Assembly (NCBI GenBank): GCA_002361535.1
Contig: DETG01000041.1
Location: 215-24,426, forward strand
Direction: 5' to 3'
Length of the DNA: 24,212 bases
Source: Prevotella sp. UBA3294
Lineage (GTDB): Bacteria; Bacteroidota; Bacteroidia; Bacteroidales; Bacteroidaceae
Shown here: piece after piece, positions 20,927 to 24,212 of the stretch
Position numbering within the stretch: position 1 is the first letter of the stretch
Layout: each line of letters begins with the position of its first letter
Translations under genes and position numbers: made by a program
The notes under the pieces: generated by a model
The model's input: the letters and a program-made list of their open reading frames with translations, nothing else
Databases searched by the model: none
Told to the model about the DNA's origin: nothing

Positions 20927-21116
20927 ACTTTTGGACACTTCCGTACACTCCGCCCATTCCACGTCTGTCAATTAGTATATTTTCACAATCATTAAATTTC
21001 TACGAATTATCTTGACAATATTTCATGCAGATTACTGACTGTTCTCATGATTCACATTTCTCTCCCCTACCCATCGCCGAAGGCAGATGTTTTTTTAAAG
21101 GTTTTAATACAATTTA

Positions 21117-21149
21117 TTTTGTACTTCACTCACTTCTTTGTATCTTTGC
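21117..21149 (+). promoter_or_regulatory. Promoter of tex
   Basis: TTTTG (21117-21121), a 19-bp spacer and TATCTTTGC (21141-21149) make a complete Bacteroidota -33/-7 promoter, 36 bp before the tex start. The -33 element is embedded in a sequence closely similar to the palindromic repeat at 5452-5475. Confidence 0.75.
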
Positions 21150-21185
21150 CCTGTAATATGGCAGTATAACTGAAAACATACCCTT

Positions 21186-23339
21186 ATGAATCCATTTACA
21201 CAGAAGATAGCACAAATGCTGGGACTCCCCGAGAAAGGAGTCGATAACACCCTTACCCTGCTGGAAGACGGCTGCACCATCCCCTTCATCTCCCGTTACA
21301 GAAAGGAACGTACTGGAGGATTGAACGAAGTGCAGATCGCACAGATCGCAGAGATGAACGACAAACTGAAAGAACTGGCGAAACGCAAGGATACCATCAT
21401 CAAGACCATCACCGAGCAAGGGAAGATGACCGATGAGCTGCAAAACAGAATCAATAACTGCTGGGAGAGTACTGAGCTGGAAGATATCTATCTGCCCTAC
21501 CGACCCAAACGCAGGACAAGGGCTTCGGTGGCAAAGGAACAAGGGCTGGAGCCCCTTGCCACCTTATTATTACTGCAACGGGATCCCCATCCGCAACAGG
21601 CTGCACAGCGGTTTGTAAGAGGTGAGGTGACAGATGTCGCCGCTGCCTTGAAAGGAGCACAGGACATCATCGCCGAGATGGTGAGCGAGGATGAGCGGTC
21701 GCGCAACCAGGTGCGACAGTCGTTCCGCCGCGATGCCCGTATCTGCAGTAAGGTGGTGAAGGCAAAAAAAGATACCGACGAAGCAGCCAAATATGCAGAT
21801 TACTTCGACTGGCAAGAGCCACTCAAACGCTGTTCCTCCCACCGTCTGCTGGCCATGCGACGTGGTGAGAGTGAGGGAATTCTGCGCGTAAGCATCACCA
21901 CAGACGATGAATCGTGTGTGGAACGTCTCCAGCGCCATTACGTTCACGGCTACGGTAAATGCCAGAGTCTGGTGGCAGAAGCCGTGGAGGATGGATACAA
22001 ACGACTGTTAGAGCCCAGCATTGAGACGGAGTTTGCTGCCCTGAGCAAGGAACAGGCCGACGAAGAAGCCATCAAAGTGTTTACTGCCAACCTACGACAA
22101 CTGCTGATGGATGCCCCCTTGGGACAGAAAAGGGTGATGGGTGTGGATCCGGGATTCCGGACTGGCTGCAAGGTGGTATGCCTCGATGCCCAGGGCAACC
22201 TGCTGCATCATGAGGCCATCTTCCCACATCCTCCCATCAACCGCCGTATGCAGGCCACCATGCATGTGCTCCAGATGCTCAACGACTATCAGATTGAGGC
22301 TGTCGCCATTGGTAATGGGACGGCAAGCAGAGAGACGAAAGAGTTCATGGAGGAGGTGGTAAGCGAGTATGCCAAGACGAAAGCTCATGGGGGAACGAAG
22401 CCTACCATCTTCGTGGTGAGTGAAGATGGGGCATCGGTATATTCCGCCTCGAAAACGGCACGGGATGAGTTTCCCGATGAGGATGTCACCGTGAGAGGGG
22501 CTGTGAGCATCGGGCGCCGTCTGATGGACCCGTTGGCAGAATTGGTGAAGATCGATCCGAAGAGCATCGGCGTAGGACAATATCAGCACGATGTGGATCA
22601 GAGTAAGCTGAAGAAAAGCCTTGACCTGACGGTGGAAAGCTGTGTGAACCAGGTGGGCGTGAACCTGAATACTGCCAGTCAGCACCTGCTGACCTACGTG
22701 AGCGGGTTAGGTCCTACGTTGGCAAAGAACATCGTGGAATACCGCAAGGAAAACGGTGCCTTCACCTCCCGTGCCCAACTGAAGAAAGTGCCACGCTTAG
22801 GACCGACGGCCTATCAGCAATGTGCCGGCTTCCTGCGTATCCCTCATGCCAAGAACCCACTCGACAACAGTGCCGTGCACCCGGAGAGCTATCCCATCGT
22901 GGAACGGATGGCACATGATCAGGGGTGCACCGTGGAAGAGCTCATCAACACCCCCACCCTGCGTGAGAAGATTGACATCCGACGGTATGTGACCGCCGAG
23001 ACTGGCATCCCCACCCTCACCGATATCATGAAAGAACTGGAAAAGCCCGGAAGAGATCCCCGCGAACAGATTGAGGTGTTCGAGTTTGATCCGAATGTGA
23101 AAGAGGTGGATGACTTGACTGAGGGGATGATCCTGCCTGGAATCGTGACGAACATCACCAACTTCGGTGCCTTCGTTGATATTGGCGTGCACCAAGACGG
23201 ACTGGTTCACATCTCACAGTTAGCCAACAAGTTCGTGAAAGATCCGAACGAAGTGGTGCACCTGCATCAGCATGTGCAAGTGAAGGTGGTGGAGGTGGAT
23301 AGGCGAAGGAACCGCATCTCCCTCACCATGCGACTCTGA
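21186..23339 (+). CDS. tex: Tex-like RNA-binding transcription accessory protein
   Basis: Cytoplasmic nucleic-acid-binding protein of 717 residues, homologous to Tex/Spt6-core proteins that act with RNA polymerase. The N-terminal helical Tex domain includes TIPFISRYRKERTGGLNE and the following helices. A YqgF/RNase H-like domain starts near residue 319 with GVDPGFRTGCKVVCLD. A helix-hairpin-helix region lies about 495-550 (SGLGPTLAKNIVEYRKENG, then KKVPRLGPTAYQQCAGFLRI). The S1 RNA-binding domain occupies about 645-715 (GIVTNITNFGAFVDIGVHQDGLVHISQ split over the motif) and ends RISLTMRL. The length is normal for Bacteroidota. It has its own strong promoter and ends 5 bp from the convergent dehydrogenase gene. 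The specific cellular role in this organism is not visible. Confidence 0.95.
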   Translation: MNPFTQKIAQMLGLPEKGVDNTLTLLEDGCTIPFISRYRKERTGGLNEVQIAQIAEMNDKLKELAKRKDTIIKTITEQGKMTDELQNRINNCWESTELEDIYLPYRPKRRTRASVAKEQGLEPLATLLLLQRDPHPQQAAQRFVRGEVTDVAAALKGAQDIIAEMVSEDERSRNQVRQSFRRDARICSKVVKAKKDTDEAAKYADYFDWQEPLKRCSSHRLLAMRRGESEGILRVSITTDDESCVERLQRHYVHGYGKCQSLVAEAVEDGYKRLLEPSIETEFAALSKEQADEEAIKVFTANLRQLLMDAPLGQKRVMGVDPGFRTGCKVVCLDAQGNLLHHEAIFPHPPINRRMQATMHVLQMLNDYQIEAVAIGNGTASRETKEFMEEVVSEYAKTKAHGGTKPTIFVVSEDGASVYSASKTARDEFPDEDVTVRGAVSIGRRLMDPLAELVKIDPKSIGVGQYQHDVDQSKLKKSLDLTVESCVNQVGVNLNTASQHLLTYVSGLGPTLAKNIVEYRKENGAFTSRAQLKKVPRLGPTAYQQCAGFLRIPHAKNPLDNSAVHPESYPIVERMAHDQGCTVEELINTPTLREKIDIRRYVTAETGIPTLTDIMKELEKPGRDPREQIEVFEFDPNVKEVDDLTEGMILPGIVTNITNFGAFVDIGVHQDGLVHISQLANKFVKDPNEVVHLHQHVQVKVVEVDRRRNRISLTMRL

Positions 23340-23344
23340 CATGC

Positions 23345-24073
23345 CTAACTTTTCACCTTCAACCGTCTCCACAGACAGTTGGGGATGAGACGCCAGAGCG
23401 GAACAAGGATACGGTAACGCCAGTCGATGACACGCACATGCTGATGCCGATGGATGGCTTCAAGGATCTCACGTGCCACCTTTTCCTTACTCATCAGCAG
23501 AGGGTATCGGTGCCCGTCGCCTAACAACGGGGTATCTACAAACCCCGGACGGATATCGGTGAAACGGATGGGCAGATCACGCATGTGGGCCTGTTGCTCC
23601 AAAGCCTGAATATACAAATTCTGGAATGACTTGGTGGCACTATACGACGGTGCCGCCCCTAAGCCTTTGGTTCCGGCGATGGATGAGATGACGGCGATGT
23701 CACCTCCCTGATGGGATGCCATGTAGTTAAAGACGGTATCTACCATGCGGGTGAATCCCACCGCATTGGTCATCACCGTACGTTCCTCGATAGCTGCATC
23801 CAACGACATGTTCTGCTTGCCGACACCCGAGGCATGGAAATACAAGCCCACACCACCCAAGCGGTCGATGAGCTCCAACAACAGCCGTGGCGCATCAGGA
23901 TCGGTCACATCGATCTGCATCACCTCAACCCTACCGGGATAGGCGGCTGCCAATGCCTCTAACTCTTCCAGCCTGCGGGCAGCGATGCCCACATTCCACC
24001 CGTCCTGCAACAGCAGTTTACTCACTTCCTGCCCCATTCCGGATGAGGCTCCCATAACAATTGCACGTTTCAT
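23345..24073 (-). CDS. Short-chain dehydrogenase/reductase (classical SDR)
   Basis: NAD(P)-dependent oxidoreductase of 242 residues with a Rossmann fold. The start at 24073 gives MKRAIVMGASSGMGQEVSKL, with the cofactor motif GASSGMG at 8-14; an in-frame ATG at 24112 would add residues upstream of the promoter element. DVTDPDA (adenine-binding Asp) and ISSIAG with the catalytic Ser, then YSATK with Tyr and Lys, complete the active site. The usual NNAG is replaced by FHASGVG. The RPGFVDTPLL segment is typical, and the basic C-terminus (WRRLKVKS) with a hydrophobic stretch before it suggests membrane association. The substrate is unknown. Its stop lies 5 bp from the tex stop, convergent. Confidence 0.9.
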   Translation of the reverse strand: MKRAIVMGASSGMGQEVSKLLLQDGWNVGIAARRLEELEALAAAYPGRVEVMQIDVTDPDAPRLLLELIDRLGGVGLYFHASGVGKQNMSLDAAIEERTVMTNAVGFTRMVDTVFNYMASHQGGDIAVISSIAGTKGLGAAPSYSATKSFQNLYIQALEQQAHMRDLPIRFTDIRPGFVDTPLLGDGHRYPLLMSKEKVAREILEAIHRHQHVRVIDWRYRILVPLWRLIPNCLWRRLKVKS

Positions 24074-24077
24074 GATA

Positions 24078-24085
24078 CAAAAGTA
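24078..24085 (-). promoter_or_regulatory. Likely -7 promoter element of the SDR gene
   Basis: CAAAAGTA on the plus strand reads TACTTTTG, a TAnnTTTG match, 4 bp before the chosen start codon. This would give a very short or nearly leaderless mRNA; if it is the real promoter, translation could be close to leaderless. Confidence 0.35.
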
Positions 24086-24146
24086 CGAAAAAAGGGTGAC
24101 TATAGAAAACAATTATGGAGAATTAACGCAGAAAGTTCATAGATAA

Positions 24147-24212
24147 TCATACTAATGCGTGGAAACGTACGTTGGCATTGCCGTCGCGGTTCTCTATCCC
24201 GACGATGAGGTC
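24147..24212 (-). CDS. 3' end of an unidentified minus-strand gene
   Basis: From the window edge the minus strand is open for 21 codons, DLIVGIENRDGNANVRFHAL plus a final Val, and stops with TGA at 24147-24149. The base composition is that of the neighbouring genes and the 74 bp between this stop and the SDR start looks intergenic, so it is probably the C-terminus of a real protein. No family can be named from 21 residues. Confidence 0.5.
   Translation of the reverse strand, partial: DLIVGIENRDGNANVRFHALV

Larger units (their letters stand above)
20365..21016. other. Gene-free region bounded by direct repeats, rich in short repeats
   Basis: The 980 bp between GH3 and tex have no credible gene. 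Near-copies of a segment of about 30 bp, ending in the exact 13-mer gaattatcttgac, occur at 20384-20396 and 21004-21016, bounding about 620 bp. Within these limits lie a small hairpin at 20622-20645 (tgccc-gtaa-gggca), two zones of 22-bp periodicity and several inverted repeats. Just outside, 20320-20338 holds a caccgcac tandem. The region could be a decayed non-autonomous element, a structured RNA, or a binding-site array; no transposase-like reading frame is present. Confidence 0.5.

Noticed and set aside
20746..21015. 89-codon open frame starting MVTAERGVDDGG in the GH3-tex gap
   Set aside because: It lies across the 22-bp array, its residues follow the DNA repeat (22 bp is not a multiple of 3), no promoter precedes it, and it has no recognisable domain.

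Overview
The window reads as a chromosomal segment of a Bacteroidota bacterium, most likely in or near Prevotella. This rests on protein character (short Bacteroidota-type lipoproteins, a PA14-containing GH31 enzyme, a Tex protein of the Bacteroidota length), on the absence of Shine-Dalgarno sequences before starts, and on repeated matches to the Bacteroidota -7 promoter element TAnnTTTG(C), in three cases with a -33 TTTG-like element 19-20 bp upstream. No rRNA, tRNA, CRISPR array, transposase or phage gene was recognised.

Layout. 1-5.2 kb: the 3' part of mscL (+), then convergent to it a patatin-like phospholipase and a small lipoprotein (-), a SulP anion transporter (+), a YccF membrane protein (-) and a small secreted protein built of 17-residue repeats (-). 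5.2-10.9 kb: all on the minus strand, an AMP-forming acyl-CoA ligase, and an operon-like run of sugar-phosphate nucleotidyltransferase, full-length GMP synthase (guaA) and a second, glutaminase-less GMP synthase. 11.0-20.2 kb: a carbohydrate block with two GH31 glycosidases that overlap by 4 bp (-), a divergent type-B carboxylesterase lipoprotein (+) and a convergent GH3 glycosidase lipoprotein (-). All four are exported, which fits trimming of hemicellulose-type oligosaccharides and their ester decorations, but no SusC/SusD pair or regulator lies in view. 20.2-24.2 kb: a 980-bp gene-free region, tex (+), a short-chain dehydrogenase (-) convergent with tex at 5 bp, and the last 21 codons of another minus-strand gene.

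The most unusual content is non-coding. First, degenerate tandem repeats with a 7-bp period (GATGAAA, GAGAACT, AGTGAAG, GAGGAGA, GATAATT and relatives) recur at least seven times, mostly starting within 0-20 bp of a stop codon. Between convergent genes they are arranged as long inverted repeats able to form hairpins with perfect stems of 17-29 bp. One tract lies in frame inside guaA. Second, two gene-free regions (5.3-5.6 kb and 20.5-20.9 kb) carry weakly conserved units spaced 22 bp apart, about two helical turns; the second region is also bounded by direct repeats and is rich in competing inverted repeats. These two repeat systems are the best candidates for something undescribed. The protein-coding genes belong to known families.
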